A stretch of 64,000 nt of DNA from contig NZ_CP011389.1 in the NCBI RefSeq assembly GCF_001007995.1, positions 806,001 to 870,000 on the forward strand, in the 5' to 3' direction. Positions 1 through 11,262 of the stretch are shown here, one piece after another. The position numbers and the translations under genes were made by a program. Under the pieces are notes generated by a model that was given only the letters and a program-made list of their open reading frames with translations, was not told the origin of the DNA and did no database searches. The number at the start of each line of letters is the position of its first letter. Position 1 is the stretch's first letter. This DNA is from Deinococcus soli (ex Cha et al. 2016). Lineage in GTDB: Bacteria > Deinococcota > Deinococci > Deinococcales > Deinococcaceae.

Positions 1-712
1 CGTGATGCACGAGCTGCTCCACCCGCGCCCAGCTCGTGCCGCCCGCGCCCGCCACGTCCAGCGCCGCGAACCCCAGCGGGGCTGCCAGCGCCGCTGACGC
101 GGCGTCCAGCCCGTGCCCGACCTCCTTGAGGATCACCGGGAAGTCCAGCGCCGGGATCACCTCCGCCAGTCGGTCGCGCAGGCCCGCCCAGCGGGTATCC
201 CCGCCCGGTTGCAGCGCCTCCTGCAGTGGATTGACGTGAATGGCCAGCGCGTCCGCCCCGACCTCCCGCACCGCGCGCCGCGCCTGCTCCGGGCCGTAGC
301 CCAGCAGGAACTGCGCGCCGCCCAGGTTCCCGATCAGGGGAATGTCCGGCGCGACGTTCCGCACCTGAAAGGACGCGGCCGACTCCGGGCGTTCCAGCAT
401 CACGCGCTGCGAGCCGAGCATCATGCCGATCCCCAGCCGCTGCGCCGCCACGGCGAGGTTGCGGTTGATGCGGCCCGCCGCCTCGGCCCCACCGGTCATC
501 GCACCGATCAGGACCGGCGCGGCCAGCGGACGGCCCAGAAACGACGTGCGCAGGTCCACGTCCTCCAGGTTGCGCTCGGGCAGCGCCCGGTACGGCCACA
601 CCACGTCCTCCAGTCCGGTCGTCTGCCGCGCGTACTGACTGTCGGGCCGCAGGCACGCCTCGATGTGCCGCAGTTTGCGGGTCTGAATGGCAGTCGGTTC
701 GGGCGTACTCAC
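1..712 (-). CDS. fni: type 2 isopentenyl-diphosphate delta-isomerase, 3' end cut by window edge
   Basis: Interconverts isopentenyl and dimethylallyl diphosphate with FMN and NADPH, feeding isoprenoid, carotenoid and quinone synthesis in the cytoplasm. The start is GTG at 712 (MSTPEP). About 237 residues are visible of a family length near 340. Visible are the N-terminal TRKLRHIEACL segment (residues 11-21), GAMTGG at 70-75 after the core LGRPLAAPVLI strand, GIGMMLGSQR at 95-104, and HVNPLQEALQPGGDT near 159-173, all typical of the FMN-dependent TIM-barrel type 2 enzyme rather than the Nudix type 1. The gene diverges from the initiator tRNA. The missing C-terminal third lies outside the window, so only the N-terminal two thirds is supported. 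Confidence 0.93.
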   Translation of the reverse strand, partial: MSTPEPTAIQTRKLRHIEACLRPDSQYARQTTGLEDVVWPYRALPERNLEDVDLRTSFLGRPLAAPVLIGAMTGGAEAAGRINRNLAVAAQRLGIGMMLGSQRVMLERPESAASFQVRNVAPDIPLIGNLGGAQFLLGYGPEQARRAVREVGADALAIHVNPLQEALQPGGDTRWAGLRDRLAEVIPALDFPVILKEVGHGLDAASAALAAPLGFAALDVAGAGGTSWARVEQLVHH

Positions 713-776
713 GCCGCCCAGCGTACCCGGCGCCCGGCGCCCGGGACTGTCGCGCGGCACGCCGAGCGCACAGGTG

Positions 777-805
777 TTGACAGATCCGGAAACGGGAGAT
801 ACTAT
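777..805 (+). promoter_or_regulatory. sigma-70 type promoter of the initiator tRNA
   Basis: TTGACA at 777-782 and TACTAT at 800-805 are separated by exactly 17 nt, the best -35/-10 pair in the window. Transcription would start near 812, giving a leader of about 50 nt before the tRNA. Confidence 0.85.
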
Positions 806-859
806 TCCTGAGCACTGAACGCGGCAACGCGAAGAAAGAGCGAAAAGAAGAACCAGAGT

Positions 860-938
<79 letters not shown>

Positions 939-942
939 AACG

Positions 943-966
943 CCCCCACTTCGGTGGGGGTTTCTT
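943..966 (+). terminator. rho-independent terminator of the tRNA
   Basis: CCCCCAC (943-949), loop TTCG, GTGGGGG (954-960), then TTTCTTCT. A perfect 7-bp stem with a UUCG-type tetraloop and a T-rich tail directly after the tRNA. Confidence 0.9.
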
Positions 967-1034
967 CTGTTGTGCCTACCACACGGGACGGCCGCCCCGG
1001 GAACGAACGCGCCGCGTGTGGCGTACTGAGGCGC

Positions 1035-1538
1035 GTGAGTCTCGCGTTCCTGATCTTCCTCGTCGCGTGGGTGATCGGCATGATCGGCACCTTCGTGCCC
1101 GCCCTGCCCGCCACCGCCATCATCTTCATCGGCAGTGTCGCCGCCACCCTGGTGGACGGCTTTCAGCCCTGGCCGGACCTACCGTTCCTGATCACCTTCG
1201 GGGTCATCACGGTCCTGATCGGCATGATCGACAACGTCGCCTCCGCCTGGGGCGCCCGCAAGTACGGCGGCAGCAAACAGGCTGTGTGGGGCGCCATCAT
1301 CGGCGGGATCGTGGGCATCCTGCCGATCATTCCCTTCGGCCTGATCGTCGGGCCGCTGCTGGGCGCCCTGACCGCCGAACTGCTGATCGTGCGCAAGGCG
1401 CCCATGGACGCGCTGCGCAGCGCCTGGGGCACCCTGATCGGCCTGCTCGCCGGGATCGCCGCGAAGGTCGTCCTGCACCTCCTGATCGGCCTGTACGAAC
1501 TGTGGCGCCTGTGGGACCCTGCCAAGAGCGTGTTCTGA
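1035..1538 (+). CDS. DUF456 family small membrane protein
   Basis: 167 aa from GTG 1035, preceded by TGAGG at 1027-1031 as a ribosome site; the longer frame from 954 starts inside the tRNA terminator and is unlikely. Four to five hydrophobic segments rich in Gly ([39 protein letters not shown]) match the DUF456 family of inner-membrane proteins with repeated Gly-rich helices. Function is unknown. It stands alone between two terminators, so it is probably monocistronic. Confidence 0.8.
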   Translation: MSLAFLIFLVAWVIGMIGTFVPALPATAIIFIGSVAATLVDGFQPWPDLPFLITFGVITVLIGMIDNVASAWGARKYGGSKQAVWGAIIGGIVGILPIIPFGLIVGPLLGALTAELLIVRKAPMDALRSAWGTLIGLLAGIAAKVVLHLLIGLYELWRLWDPAKSVF

Positions 1539-1556
1539 GAGCATCCCCCCTCTTCC

Positions 1557-1588
1557 CCGCCCCGCCCACCCGCGGGGCGGTTTTCTTT
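1557..1588 (+). terminator. rho-independent terminator after the DUF456 gene
   Basis: CCGCCCC (1557-1563) pairs with GGGGCGG (1574-1580) and is followed by TTTTCTTT. It ends against the stop codon of the convergent gene. Confidence 0.82.
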
Positions 1589-2289
1589 CAGCGGGCCAGG
1601 AGCACGGGGGTGAGCGCGATGAAGCCCACCGCCAGCGCGGGCAGCAGCGGCAACAGCGCGCCCAGCGCCGCGCGGCCCGAGTGGCCCGTCAGTTCGCGGA
1701 ACGCGACGAACGCCAGCCCGGACTGCACCAGCGGCGCCACCAGCGTGACCACCAGCAGCAGGAACGCCGCCGAGGTCGTCTTCAGGCCCGCCAGCCCCAG
1801 CCGCTGCGCCGCGTTCGGGTCCTTCCCCACCGCTGCCAGCGCGTCGGCGGCCGGGCGCCAAGCGCCCTCCGGAATCAGGAAGCTCAGGACGATCACGAGC
1901 ACGTACAGCGGCGGCAGCAGCGCGAAGGTCGCGCCGAACACCTCCGCCGGGCGACCCGCGCGGCCCGCACCCAGCAGACCCAGGCCCCACATCAACCCGA
2001 ACGTGAACATGGACAGGAATGCCCCGCCGATCACGTTCAGCGCGTGCGATGCGAGCGGGGACGCGCCGCCCGCCACCTCGGCCGCGAGGTTCACCGCCGG
2101 GCGCACCAGCGCCGCGTACGCCCCGCCGGACAGCACCGCCGCGACCGCCACCACACCCAGGTACCGCCACGCGAGCGGCTCGGTCGGCGCGAGCGCACGG
2201 GCGAACAGGCGCGGCCCGGCCAGGATCGAGGCGGGCAGCGGCGCCTCGGGAACAGGGGCGGGAGGGGCAGTCGGGCGGGAACGGGCCAT
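1588..2289 (-). CDS. Yip1-like multi-pass membrane protein
   Basis: 233 aa. The start is taken at ATG 2289 because a TAGCAT -10 box (2297-2302) lies 7 nt upstream; an in-frame ATG at 2298 would fall within that box. After a Pro-rich N-terminus (residues 1-25) there are about five transmembrane helices: YLGVVAVAAVLSGGAYAAL, a Gly-rich helix near 85-110, PLYVLVIVLSFLIP, a helix near 165-190, and a Leu/Ala-rich C-terminal helix. This layout resembles the YIP1 domain of bacterial membrane proteins. No catalytic motif is seen. Function unknown. Confidence 0.6.
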   Translation of the reverse strand: MARSRPTAPPAPVPEAPLPASILAGPRLFARALAPTEPLAWRYLGVVAVAAVLSGGAYAALVRPAVNLAAEVAGGASPLASHALNVIGGAFLSMFTFGLMWGLGLLGAGRAGRPAEVFGATFALLPPLYVLVIVLSFLIPEGAWRPAADALAAVGKDPNAAQRLGLAGLKTTSAAFLLLVVTLVAPLVQSGLAFVAFRELTGHSGRAALGALLPLLPALAVGFIALTPVLLAR

Positions 2290-2296
2290 CCGCAGC

Positions 2297-2302
2297 ATGC
2301 TA
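2297..2302 (-). promoter_or_regulatory. -10 box, leaderless-type, deciding the start of the Yip1-like gene
   Basis: Reads TAGCAT on the minus strand with a 7-nt gap to the ATG at 2289. Same spacing as at many other starts in the window. No clear -35. Confidence 0.55.
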
Positions 2303-2366
2303 CCCGCTGACCGGGGCGGGTGCCGGAGTCGGATGCCCTGCCGGTCCGCCCGTCAACCTCCGCCTG

Positions 2367-2502
2367 TCATACGGATTCCGTCTGTTTCGTTCACAACCCG
2401 GAACCACACCGGGTTGCCAACTCCACGCCCGGAACCCGCTTTGCTCCTTCTCGCATCCGCTCGGGTTGAAAGTTTTTGCAAACCTTTCAACCGGAGCCCT
2501 TA
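2367..2502 (-). repeat. dispersed hairpin repeat, copy A
   Basis: 136 bp, matched without a gap by copy B at 29407-29542. It holds three inverted repeats: ACGGATTCCGT; AACCCGG/CCGGGTT (2395-2401 and 2409-2415); and GGTTGAAAG/CTTTCAACC (2464-2472 and 2484-2492). The segment between stems reads CTCCACGCCCGGAACCCG and ends in TCCGCTCGG. On the minus strand it begins right after the TGA of the DUF1232 gene, so it would be the 3' untranslated region of that transcript. It resembles the small noncoding repeats of deinococcal genomes. Confidence 0.85.
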
Positions 2503-2907
2503 TCAGCCGTTGCGGGCGCGCCACCACGCCCACGCCAGCACGACCAGCGCGACGTACACCAGCACGATCAGCGCCGCGCCCACCGCGCTGCGGGCCAGTT
2601 TCTGCGGGTGTGCCGCCGCCTCGCGCCGCGCGTCCGCGAGCACCTCTGGCGGAATCAATCGCAGCGCCACCCACAACCCCGCCGGGACGAGCAGCAGGTC
2701 GTCCAGCTGCCCCAGCACCGGGATGAAGTCCGGGATCAGGTCGATGGGGCTCAGCGCGTACGCGAGGACCAGCAGCGCCCACGCCCGCGCGTACCAGGGC
2801 GTGCGCGGGTCGCGCGCCGCGAGGCTCAGGGCGAGCAGTTCCGCCTTCAGGTGCCGCGCGAACGCCCGCAGCCGCGCCCACAGGCCAGCACGGGCCGGGT
2901 CGGTCAT
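2503..2907 (-). CDS. DUF1232 (YkvA-like) membrane protein
   Basis: 134 aa. The family signature [19 protein letters not shown] is at residues 52-70, followed by [16 protein letters not shown] and a C-terminal transmembrane helix ([18 protein letters not shown]). The biochemical role of DUF1232 is unknown; members are small membrane-associated proteins. Its ATG overlaps the stop of the upstream CPBP protease gene by 4 nt (ATGA), so the two are translationally coupled. The stop is followed at once by repeat copy A. Confidence 0.8.
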   Translation of the reverse strand: MTDPARAGLWARLRAFARHLKAELLALSLAARDPRTPWYARAWALLVLAYALSPIDLIPDFIPVLGQLDDLLLVPAGLWVALRLIPPEVLADARREAAAHPQKLARSAVGAALIVLVYVALVVLAWAWWRARNG

Positions 2908-3866
2908 CGCAGCGCGCCGCGCAGGTCCGTGAGCCACTGCGCCACGCCTGGCAGGGTCAGCGCCCCCGCACTCAGGCCGAACAGCAGCATGATCACGAAC
3001 GCGCCGCTCAGCCAGGGGCCGGGCGCGCTGCGCTCCTGCGGGTCCGCCTTCGGGGTCAGCCACAGGTGCAGCACGACGAGCACCACCGTCCCGAACAGCG
3101 CCGCACCCCCGGCCAGCGGCAGGCGCAGCGCCTCGTTCTTCAGCAGTTCGGTCGCCCGCTCCGGGTCGGACGGGAGGCGCCCGGCGAGCAGCGTGCCCAG
3201 TCCCACCGCGAGGGTGTTGTTCAGCGCGTGCACGATCACGCCGTTCCACAGGCTGCCCGTGTGCTGCACCACCCTCGCCAGCACGTACGCGAGCGGAATG
3301 ATCCCCACGATGCTGGCGGGCACCCCGTGCGCCAGCGAGAACACCAGCGTGCTCGTGACCGCCGCCACCGTGAACCCCGCCGCCCGCTCGTGCCCGCGCA
3401 TCAGCAGGCCCCGGAATGCGACCTCCTCCGCGAAGGGGATCAGGAGGCCCGCCGCGAGCAGCAGCACCCACACGTCCGCCCCCTGACTCAGGAACTGCGG
3501 CACCGCGTTCGCGGACGACGGCACCAGCGTCACGAACGCCAGCACGAACGCCCGCGACGCCAGGAACGCCAGCGCGAACGCCGCCAGCGCCACGCCCCAT
3601 GCGGGCGGCGTCCGCCAGCGCGAATCCCGCAGCAGCGCATTCATCGTGTCCCGGAACGCCGTGAACGCCACGAGCACCACCACCGCGAACGCCCCCAGCA
3701 GCGCCAGCCCCAGCGGCGCCCCCACGCCCATCAGCAGCGCCGATACCACGTTCTGCACCAGCAGCAGCGTCAGCGCCGCCCGGTTCCCGCTGACCGCCCG
3801 CACCCCGGCGGGCACAGCAGGTGGAACGGGCGGCACACTGGGCGCGACAGGCTCTGGAACGGTCAT
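2904..3866 (-). CDS. CPBP family intramembrane metalloprotease
   Basis: 320 aa from ATG 3866, supported by a TAGGCT -10 box (3874-3879) 7 nt upstream. A Pro/Val-rich cytosolic N-terminus is followed by about eight membrane helices. The CPBP (Abi, Rce1-type) motifs are intact: EEVAFRGLL with Glu147, Glu148 and Arg152, His180 in FSLAHG, and HALNN with His213 and Asn217. These residues form the metal-dependent protease site in Rce1-like enzymes. Substrate unknown. It is first in a two-gene unit with the DUF1232 gene. Confidence 0.88.
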   Translation of the reverse strand: MTVPEPVAPSVPPVPPAVPAGVRAVSGNRAALTLLLVQNVVSALLMGVGAPLGLALLGAFAVVVLVAFTAFRDTMNALLRDSRWRTPPAWGVALAAFALAFLASRAFVLAFVTLVPSSANAVPQFLSQGADVWVLLLAAGLLIPFAEEVAFRGLLMRGHERAAGFTVAAVTSTLVFSLAHGVPASIVGIIPLAYVLARVVQHTGSLWNGVIVHALNNTLAVGLGTLLAGRLPSDPERATELLKNEALRLPLAGGAALFGTVVLVVLHLWLTPKADPQERSAPGPWLSGAFVIMLLFGLSAGALTLPGVAQWLTDLRGALR

Positions 3867-3920
3867 GCCCCCGAGCCTACCGCGCCCACCCCGCACAGGG
3901 CGTCAACGGAAAGTTGAGAG

Positions 3921-3934
3921 GTGGGAAGTGGGAA
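3921..3934 (+). repeat. short heptamer tandem repeat
   Basis: Two copies of GTGGGAA in the gap between the CPBP and threonine aldolase genes. Related G-rich heptamers occur at 8626-8646 and near 33288. Confidence 0.5.
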
Positions 3935-3996
3935 GAGCGTGTCCGCGAACTGCGCCCCCATGTCAAGTGTCAAGCCCTCACCGCGCCCCGTCTCCC

Positions 3997-5016
<1,020 letters not shown>

Positions 5017-5087
5017 GCCCCGGATGCTACGCCCCGCCGCACCCAAAGTGGGACGCGCACCAGGACAGGAGGTGGTATGCCTGGACG

Positions 5088-5756
5088 ATGCGCCCCTGGC
5101 TGCTCCTCCTGCCGCTGCTGGTCGCCTGTCACGCCCCGGCTGGCACCCTCCCGCCGGAACTGGCGCGGCTGGCCGGTCGGGACGCCTGGGTGTACGGCGG
5201 CGGCCCGCTGCGCTGCGTCCGGGGGAACGGCACCACCGAGTACACCGTGCCGCTGAGCACCCCGGTCCGGGTCACGCAGGTCGAGCAGACCGGCCCGCGC
5301 GAGGTTGAAATCGGCGTGAAAGGACACGTCCGCGAGCAAAGAACGCCGCAGGCCATCATCCTCACCCTCGAACCGCAGGACCCGGTGGAACCCATCTCAG
5401 GCAGCAGCGGGAACGGGCCTCTCCCCCGCTGGTGGCAGGGACTGGAGGTGAAGTCCTGCACGACGTTCCGTGTCGCCTTCGTGGACGAGACGCACCTGAA
5501 CCGCACGCTGAGCTTCACGCCTCCACCAGGTGACGTGCAGCGCCTCAGCAGCCAGCCCCGCGCCTCCAGCGTCGGGCTGAGCGCCACGCAACTCCTGTGG
5601 CTGCGCGGCCCGCCCGACGAACCCCTGACCGACGTGGAGACCCTGCGGCGCGCCCCCACCTGGACGGTCATCGGCGGAGTGCCCTACGGAGATCAGGTCA
5701 CCACCTTCCACAACGGCCGCGTCGTCCGGGAGACCTTCCCGGGCATGGGACCCTGA
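5088..5756 (+). CDS. putative lipoprotein of unknown function
   Basis: 222 aa. The N-terminus [19 protein letters not shown] is a lipoprotein signal with lipobox LVAC (Cys14). ACAGGAGGT at 5065-5073 is a good ribosome site 14 nt upstream. The mature part has no family I recognise; it is beta-rich and contains a segment around residues 165-200 ([19 protein letters not shown]) that resembles SmpA/OmlA-type lipoproteins, where a short sequence of this kind precedes a strand pair. That resemblance is only suggestive. It converges with the EF-G-like gene, 9 nt away. Confidence 0.65.
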   Translation: MRPWLLLLPLLVACHAPAGTLPPELARLAGRDAWVYGGGPLRCVRGNGTTEYTVPLSTPVRVTQVEQTGPREVEIGVKGHVREQRTPQAIILTLEPQDPVEPISGSSGNGPLPRWWQGLEVKSCTTFRVAFVDETHLNRTLSFTPPPGDVQRLSSQPRASSVGLSATQLLWLRGPPDEPLTDVETLRRAPTWTVIGGVPYGDQVTTFHNGRVVRETFPGMGP

Positions 5757-5765
5757 ACGGCTCCG

Positions 5766-7778
5766 CTACGCCCCGGCGAGTTCGCCCTGCCGCGCCTCGA
5801 TGATCTTCTTCGCGAGGGGTTCCGGGACGGGCTGGTACCCGTGGGGTTTGAGGCTGAACGCGCCGCGGTCGCCGGTCAGGGAGCGCAGGTCGGCGCTGTA
5901 GGTCTGGAGTTCCGCCTGGGGGACGAGGGCGGTGACGACGATGACGGTCCCTTCGGGGTCCATGCCCTGCACGCGGGCGCGGCGGGTCTGGAGGTCGCTG
6001 ATGAGGTCCCCGGTGAACGAGGCGGGCGCGCGGACGCGCAGTTGCATGATGGGTTCCAGCAGGCCCGGGCGGGCGCCCGTGACGGCGTTTTTCAGGGCGA
6101 GGCTTCCGGCGGTGCGGAAGGCGATGTCGCTGCTGTCCACGTCGTGGTAGCTGCCGTCGAGGACGGTGACGTGCACGTCCTGCATGGGGTACCCGGCGAG
6201 TGCGCCGCGCTGCATGGCGTCCTGCACGCCCTTCTCGATGCTGGGGATGTACTTGCTGGGAATGGCGCCGCCCACGACGGCGGACCGGAACGCGAAGCCT
6301 GGGCCGGGCTCGATGCGGATGCGGCAGTCGCCGTACTGGCCGTGCCCGCCGCTCTGTTTCTTGTGTTTGCCCTGCGCTTCGGCGGGGGCGTGGATGGTCT
6401 CGCGGTACGGGATGCGGGGTGGGGTGGTGGTCACGGTGACGCCCTGCGCGGCCAGTTTCTCCACGGCGATGCCCAGGTGCATGTCGCCCATGCCGGACAG
6501 CAACTGCTCGCCCGTCTGCGGTTCGCGGGCGTAGTGGAGGGTGGGGTCCTCCTCGCGCAGCTTGGCGAGGGCCGCGCCGAGTTTGTCCTCGTCCTGGCGG
6601 GTGGCGGGGTGAATGGCGACGGTGTGGACGGGGTCGGGCAGCCACAGCGGGTCGTACGTGATGGGCCGGGCGGGGTCGGCGAGGGTGTCCCCGGCGTGCA
6701 GGTCCGGGAGTTTCGTCAGCACGCCGATGCTTCCGGCGGGCAGTTCGGGCACCTCGGTGAGGTCCTTGCCGTTCGGGACGTACAGGTGCATGGGGCGCAC
6801 GTCCAGGTCCTGCGAGGTGTTGCGCAGCGTGTCGCCGGGGCGCAGAGTGCCGCTCCACACGCGGACGTACGCGACCTTCCCCACGAACGGGTCGATGGAC
6901 ACCCGCCACACCCGCGCGCTCAGGGGGGCGTCCGGGGTGGGCTCGCGGGTCTGGCCGTCCACGCCGGTCAGCGGGCCGCGTTCACGGGCGCTGCGCAGGC
7001 CCCGCACCATCAGGTGCAGCAGCGCGTCCAGGCCCACGCCGGTCACGGCACTGACGGGCAGCACCGGGTAGAGGGTGCCCGCGTGAACGGCCCGCAGGTA
7101 CGCCGCCTCCAGCTCGTCGTCCCCGATGGGTTCGCCCTCCAGGTAGCGGCCCATCAGGTCGTCGTCCGTCTCCACGATGGCGTCGAGCAGTGCGTCCCGC
7201 GCCTCGCGCAGCGCGCCGGTCAGGGTGGGGGGCAGCTCCTGCGGGGGGCTCACCTCGCCGGTCAGGACGTTCACCACGCCCCGGAAGTCTGGCCCCTCCC
7301 CCACCGGCAGGAACGTCGCCGCGACCGGCCCCTTCAGGCTGGCCCGCACGTCGGCGAGCACCGTGAAGAAATCCGCCCGGTCCCGGTCCATGCGGTTGAC
7401 GACCACCACGCGCGGCATGCCGAAACGGTCGGCGGTCGCCCAGGCCCGCTCGGTGCCGACCTCCACGCCGCCCACCGCGCTGACGAGCACGAGCACGCTG
7501 TCTGCCGCGCGGATGCCGCCGCGGATCTCCCGCACGAAATCCGCGAAGCCCGGCGTGTCCAGCACCGTCACGTCCGTGCCCTCGTGGGTCAGGCGCAGCA
7601 CCCCGGTCTGGATCGAGAAGCCGTGCGCCTTCTCCGCGTCCGTGTGGTCGCTGCGGGTCGTGCCGTCCTCCACGCGGCCCATGCGCGAAATGACCCCGCT
7701 GCGGTGCAGCAGGGCCTCGGCCAGCGTCGTCTTTCCGGTGCCGCTGTGCGCGGCCAGACTCACGATGCGGTGAGGCAC
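5766..7778 (-). CDS. EF-G-like translation factor GTPase (second EF-G type)
   Basis: 670 aa, GTG start. All five EF-G domains can be traced. The P-loop is AHSGTGKT (residues 10-17), G3 is DTPGF (74-78) and G4 is NRMD (128-131). The switch I region reads [11 protein letters not shown] instead of the canonical QERGITI, which places it in the divergent EF-G2/FusA2-like group rather than the main elongation factor. Domain IV retains SGGHGQYGD (about 452-460) and the C-terminal domain V fold. Paralogues of this group bind ribosomes and GTP but have no settled role. No str-operon neighbours (rpsL, rpsG, tuf) are present, agreeing with an accessory paralogue. Confidence 0.85.
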   Translation of the reverse strand: MPHRIVSLAAHSGTGKTTLAEALLHRSGVISRMGRVEDGTTRSDHTDAEKAHGFSIQTGVLRLTHEGTDVTVLDTPGFADFVREIRGGIRAADSVLVLVSAVGGVEVGTERAWATADRFGMPRVVVVNRMDRDRADFFTVLADVRASLKGPVAATFLPVGEGPDFRGVVNVLTGEVSPPQELPPTLTGALREARDALLDAIVETDDDLMGRYLEGEPIGDDELEAAYLRAVHAGTLYPVLPVSAVTGVGLDALLHLMVRGLRSARERGPLTGVDGQTREPTPDAPLSARVWRVSIDPFVGKVAYVRVWSGTLRPGDTLRNTSQDLDVRPMHLYVPNGKDLTEVPELPAGSIGVLTKLPDLHAGDTLADPARPITYDPLWLPDPVHTVAIHPATRQDEDKLGAALAKLREEDPTLHYAREPQTGEQLLSGMGDMHLGIAVEKLAAQGVTVTTTPPRIPYRETIHAPAEAQGKHKKQSGGHGQYGDCRIRIEPGPGFAFRSAVVGGAIPSKYIPSIEKGVQDAMQRGALAGYPMQDVHVTVLDGSYHDVDSSDIAFRTAGSLALKNAVTGARPGLLEPIMQLRVRAPASFTGDLISDLQTRRARVQGMDPEGTVIVVTALVPQAELQTYSADLRSLTGDRGAFSLKPHGYQPVPEPLAKKIIEARQGELAGA

Positions 7779-7920
7779 GAAAGATCACCATTCCTTTCCC
7801 GGAGACCCCCGGGACGGGCAGCAGCGACCGGCGAACGCACGCGGGCAACAGGGATTGTGGTGCGGCCAGTGTACACCCGGTCAGCGGGCCACCCCCGGCC
7901 TCCCCTGCCGCGCCGCCGGG

Positions 7921-7926
7921 TATCCT
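7921..7926 (+). promoter_or_regulatory. -10 box of mnmD, leaderless-type
   Basis: TATCCT with a 7-nt gap to the ATG at 7934; no ribosome site intervenes. Confidence 0.55.
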
Positions 7927-7933
7927 GCGCCCC

Positions 7934-8665
7934 ATGAGTGAGGGTTCCGCTGAGGCGCAGGGTGACGTGCTGGTCACGCCGGACGGGTCGCGCACCGCCC
8001 TGAACGCCCGGTTCGGCGAGGCGTACGGGTCGCGGCACGGCGCGGCGTCGCAGGCGCGGCATGTGTTCGTGGAGGGCACCGGCACGCACGAGCACCCCGC
8101 CCCGCGCGTGCTGGAGGTGGGCTTCGGAGTGGGCGTGAACGCCCGCGCGACCCTGGCCCGCTGCGCGGCGCGCGGCGTGCCGCTGGTGTACCACGCGTTC
8201 GAGTTCGACCCGGCCCCCCGCGCCCTGCTGCGGGACGTGGCACGGGGCGGGGAGGCCGAGGCTCACCCCGCGTGGCGGGCGCTGCTGGACGCGTGGCCCG
8301 AATCGGGCGGCGGCAGCGGTGAGATCGAGGTCACGGCGGGCGGCGCGACCCTGCGCGTCACGTTCGCTGACGTCCTGACCGCCGACCTGCCCGGCGGCTG
8401 GGCGACCGCGCTGTACCTGGACGGCTTCTCGCCGAGCCGCAATCCAGACGTGTGGACGCCGGAATTCACCGCGCGGCTGGCCCACACCCTCGCGCCGGGG
8501 GGCGTGCTGGGCACGTACAGCGCCGCCGGGCACGTGCGCCGCTCGCTGGAGGCCGCCGGGCTGCGCGTGGACCGCCGCCCCGGCGCGCCCGGCAAACGCG
8601 AGTGCCTGCGCGCGATCCGGGAAATGGGCAGTGGGCAGTGGGCAGTGGAGGAAGGCACGCCTTGA
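7934..8665 (+). CDS. mnmD: tRNA wobble-uridine methyltransferase, MnmD-type (MnmC N-domain as a free protein)
   Basis: 243 aa. SAM-dependent methyltransferase domain that in MnmC converts the aminomethyl group on U34 of certain tRNAs to methylaminomethyl. The SAM motif is [13 protein letters not shown] (58-70) and the family signature [13 protein letters not shown] sits near residue 163, with [14 protein letters not shown] following. In E. coli this domain is fused to an FAD domain; here the polypeptide stops after the methyltransferase and the FAD protein is the next gene, overlapping by 4 nt. The last 12 or so residues ([12 protein letters not shown]) are encoded by a GGGCAGT tandem repeat and are probably not conserved. 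Confidence 0.85.
   Translation: MSEGSAEAQGDVLVTPDGSRTALNARFGEAYGSRHGAASQARHVFVEGTGTHEHPAPRVLEVGFGVGVNARATLARCAARGVPLVYHAFEFDPAPRALLRDVARGGEAEAHPAWRALLDAWPESGGGSGEIEVTAGGATLRVTFADVLTADLPGGWATALYLDGFSPSRNPDVWTPEFTARLAHTLAPGGVLGTYSAAGHVRRSLEAAGLRVDRRPGAPGKRECLRAIREMGSGQWAVEEGTP
8626..8646 (+). repeat. GGGCAGT x3 tandem repeat inside the 3' end of mnmD
   Basis: Three perfect heptamers (8626-8632, 8633-8639, 8640-8646). Because 7 is not a multiple of 3, a change in copy number would alter the reading frame of the C-terminal tail and the spacing to the downstream TTG start. Confidence 0.8.
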
Positions 8666-9630
8666 ACGTCATCGTGATCGGGGCGGGCATCGCCGGGGCG
8701 TCGGTCGCCTATTTCCTGGGCCGGGCGGGCGCGCAGGTCACGGTCGTGGATGCGGGCGCGCACCGCGCGAGCGACGTGCCCAGCGCCCTGATCAACCCGG
8801 TGCGCGGCCAGTCGGGCGGCGTGGACGCCCGCGCGCTGGACGGCATGCGCTTCACGTGGACGCTCCTGCGCGACCTCAAGGCAGCGGGGCACGCGGTCCC
8901 GCACGCGCAGTTGGGCGTGCTGCGGCCCATCCCGGACGACCGCGCCCGCGCCCGCTTCGAACGGAACCTCCCCGCCGCGCTGAATCACGCGTGGCTGAGC
9001 TCGGCAGACGCGCCGGAACCCCTGGCGCCCGGCTGGGGGCACGTCCTGCACCTCCCAGACGGCGGGTGGGTGGACGGCCCCGCCTTCACCCGCGCCCTCG
9101 TGCAGGCGTCTGGCGCGCAGGTCGTCACCGGACGCGCGCAGGACTGGACGGCCCGCACCGTCACCCTGGCAGGCGGGGACACCCTGAGCGGGGACGCCGT
9201 GGTGTTCTGCGGGGGTTCGGTCGGCGTCACGTGGCGCGGCGAGGCCGCCACGCACCGGCGCGGCACCCTCCTGACCCTCGACCGGGCCGTCACGCGCGTG
9301 CCCCTCAGCTTCGGCGCGTACCTTGCCCCGGACGCGCGCGGCGGGGTGCTCGGCGCGACCTTCGAGACCCCCTCCCCCACCTGGACGCCGGATGGGTTGC
9401 CCCTGGCGTCGCTGGGGTGGCTGCTCGGCAAGGGCGCCGCCCTGACCGACCTGCGCGGCGCGCGCGTCACCGGGCACTGGACCGGTACGCGCCTCTCCGG
9501 CCTGAACGCCGGACCGCAGGGGGGCGGCACGTGGTGGCTGACTGGTCTGAGCAGCAAGGGCTTCCTGCTCGGGCCCCTGCTCGCGGCTGAACTGGCCAGC
9601 GAATTGATGAGCGCGGCCCGGCCCGGCTGA
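8662..9630 (+). CDS. FAD-dependent oxidoreductase, MnmC C-domain type
   Basis: 322 aa from TTG 8662 ([17 protein letters not shown]), overlapping the mnmD stop as TTGA. The N-terminal FAD-binding motif GAGIAG begins right after the start, and VVDAG follows at the second strand, a DAO/DadA-type fold. LINPVRG near residue 50 and the Gly-rich [18 protein letters not shown] near the C-terminus match the MnmC oxidase half, which removes carboxymethyl from cmnm5U34 to give the substrate of MnmD. The position directly behind mnmD supports that role over a generic glycine oxidase. Confidence 0.75.
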   Translation: MNVIVIGAGIAGASVAYFLGRAGAQVTVVDAGAHRASDVPSALINPVRGQSGGVDARALDGMRFTWTLLRDLKAAGHAVPHAQLGVLRPIPDDRARARFERNLPAALNHAWLSSADAPEPLAPGWGHVLHLPDGGWVDGPAFTRALVQASGAQVVTGRAQDWTARTVTLAGGDTLSGDAVVFCGGSVGVTWRGEAATHRRGTLLTLDRAVTRVPLSFGAYLAPDARGGVLGATFETPSPTWTPDGLPLASLGWLLGKGAALTDLRGARVTGHWTGTRLSGLNAGPQGGGTWWLTGLSSKGFLLGPLLAAELASELMSAARPG

Positions 9631-9702
9631 CGCTCAGGGCCCGAGGGGAGCCGGTGGATGGGTTGAGCCGTTCCCCTCAGTGGGTTTGCAGCTCCCGCTC
9701 AC

Positions 9703-9828
9703 AGCGGTTTCCAGTTCCACCCTGGGGGCAGGAGCACGCCCCAGGGCTCCACGTTCAACCGCTGTCCTTCTCAGCTGCTCGCTCCGCTCGATTCAGAGGT
9801 CTCGGGAACCCCGTCAAGACCTCTGAAT
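9703..9828 (-). repeat. dispersed hairpin repeat, divergent copy C
   Basis: Nested inverted repeats: AGCGGTT (9703-9709) with AACCGCT (9757-9763) enclosing CCCTGGGG (9720-9727) with CCCCAGGG (9739-9746); then ATTCAGAGGTCT (9791-9802) with AGACCTCTGAAT (9817-9828), a perfect 12-bp stem. It shares CTCCACG, AACC, TCCTTCTC and CTCGC-TCCGCTCG in the same order as copies A and B but with different stems. On the minus strand it lies 7 nt after the hisH stop. Confidence 0.65.
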
Positions 9829-9835
9829 GCTGCCG

Positions 9836-10479
<644 letters not shown>

Positions 10480-10483
<4 letters not shown>

Positions 10484-11067
10484 AGGCTGCCCTTGGTGCT
10501 GGGCATGGTCTGGGAGGTGACCTGCACGGCGTCCCGCAGGGCGCGCGCGACGGCTTTCACGATGGCCTCGATGACGTGGTGCGCCTCGCGGCCCGCGAGG
10601 AGGCGGACGTGCAGGGTGATGCCCGCGTGGTTGCACAGGCCGCGCAGGAATTCGCGCAGGTGGTAGTGGGTCATGCCGCCCGCGTCGCCCCAGACGTTCA
10701 GCGTCTCGGGTTCGAAGGCGAGGTGCGCGCGGCCCGACAGGTCGAGGACGACGTGTGCGAGCGTTTCGTCCATGGGGACGAAGGCGCTGCCGTACCGTTC
10801 GATGCCCTTGCGGTCCCCGAGGGCCTGCCTGAGGGCCTGCCCGAGGGTGATGCCGGTGTCCTCGATCAGGTGGTGCGGTTCGATGTGCAGGTCGCCCGCA
10901 GCGCGCACCGTCAGGCCGATGCGGGCGTGGCGGGCCAGGGCGTCAAGCATGTGGTCCAGGAAGCCGTGCCCGGTCTGGGGGTGCTCGTAGCTGGTCGTGT
11001 CGAGGTCGAGCGTGACGGTGATGTCCGTTTCGCTGGTGGTTCGGGTGACGGTGGCCGTGCGGCTCAT
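10480..11067 (-). CDS. hisB: imidazoleglycerol-phosphate dehydratase
   Basis: 195 aa, the monofunctional form without the histidinol-phosphatase domain of enterobacteria. Dehydrates imidazole glycerol phosphate to imidazole acetol phosphate. The duplicated metal-binding histidine motifs are present: HGFLDHMLDALARHARIG near residues 40-57, IEPHHLIEDTGI near 71-82, and the second-half copies LREFLRGLCNHAGITLH and GREAHHVIEA. ATG 11067 is preferred over an ATG three codons upstream because of a TAGCAT box (11075-11080) 7 nt before it. First gene of a hisB-hisH unit. A separate PHP-type phosphatase at 47510 could provide the missing HisB function. Confidence 0.95.
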
Positions 11068-11074
11068 GCCCAGC

Positions 11075-11080
11075 ATGCTA
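11075..11080 (-). promoter_or_regulatory. -10 box of hisB, leaderless-type
   Basis: TAGCAT on the minus strand, 7 nt before ATG 11067. It overlaps the alternative upstream ATG, which argues against that start. Confidence 0.55.
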
Positions 11081-11262
11081 GGGGACGCGGAGGGGTGCGT
11101 GTGTGGCCTTGTCGATGGAAGGGGCGTGGTGGGACGGATCGGTCGGGGGAGATGAGACGCGGTGAGCCCTGTGCTGTCCGCTCATGGCTCAGAGCTGAGA
11201 TCCGTGCTGGATGGGCTGTCACGCCGACTTGCTCCTCTGTCCAACCAGCCGGTTATTCTGTC

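Noticed and set aside
1016..2932. 638-codon plus-strand open frame crossing two genes and repeat copy A
   Set aside because: It crosses a strong terminator, an antisense gene and a hairpin repeat. Coding character is poor.
5841..7937. 698-codon plus-strand open frame
   Set aside because: Antisense to the EF-G-like gene, which has intact GTPase motifs; the shadow frame is His/Gly/Ala-rich.
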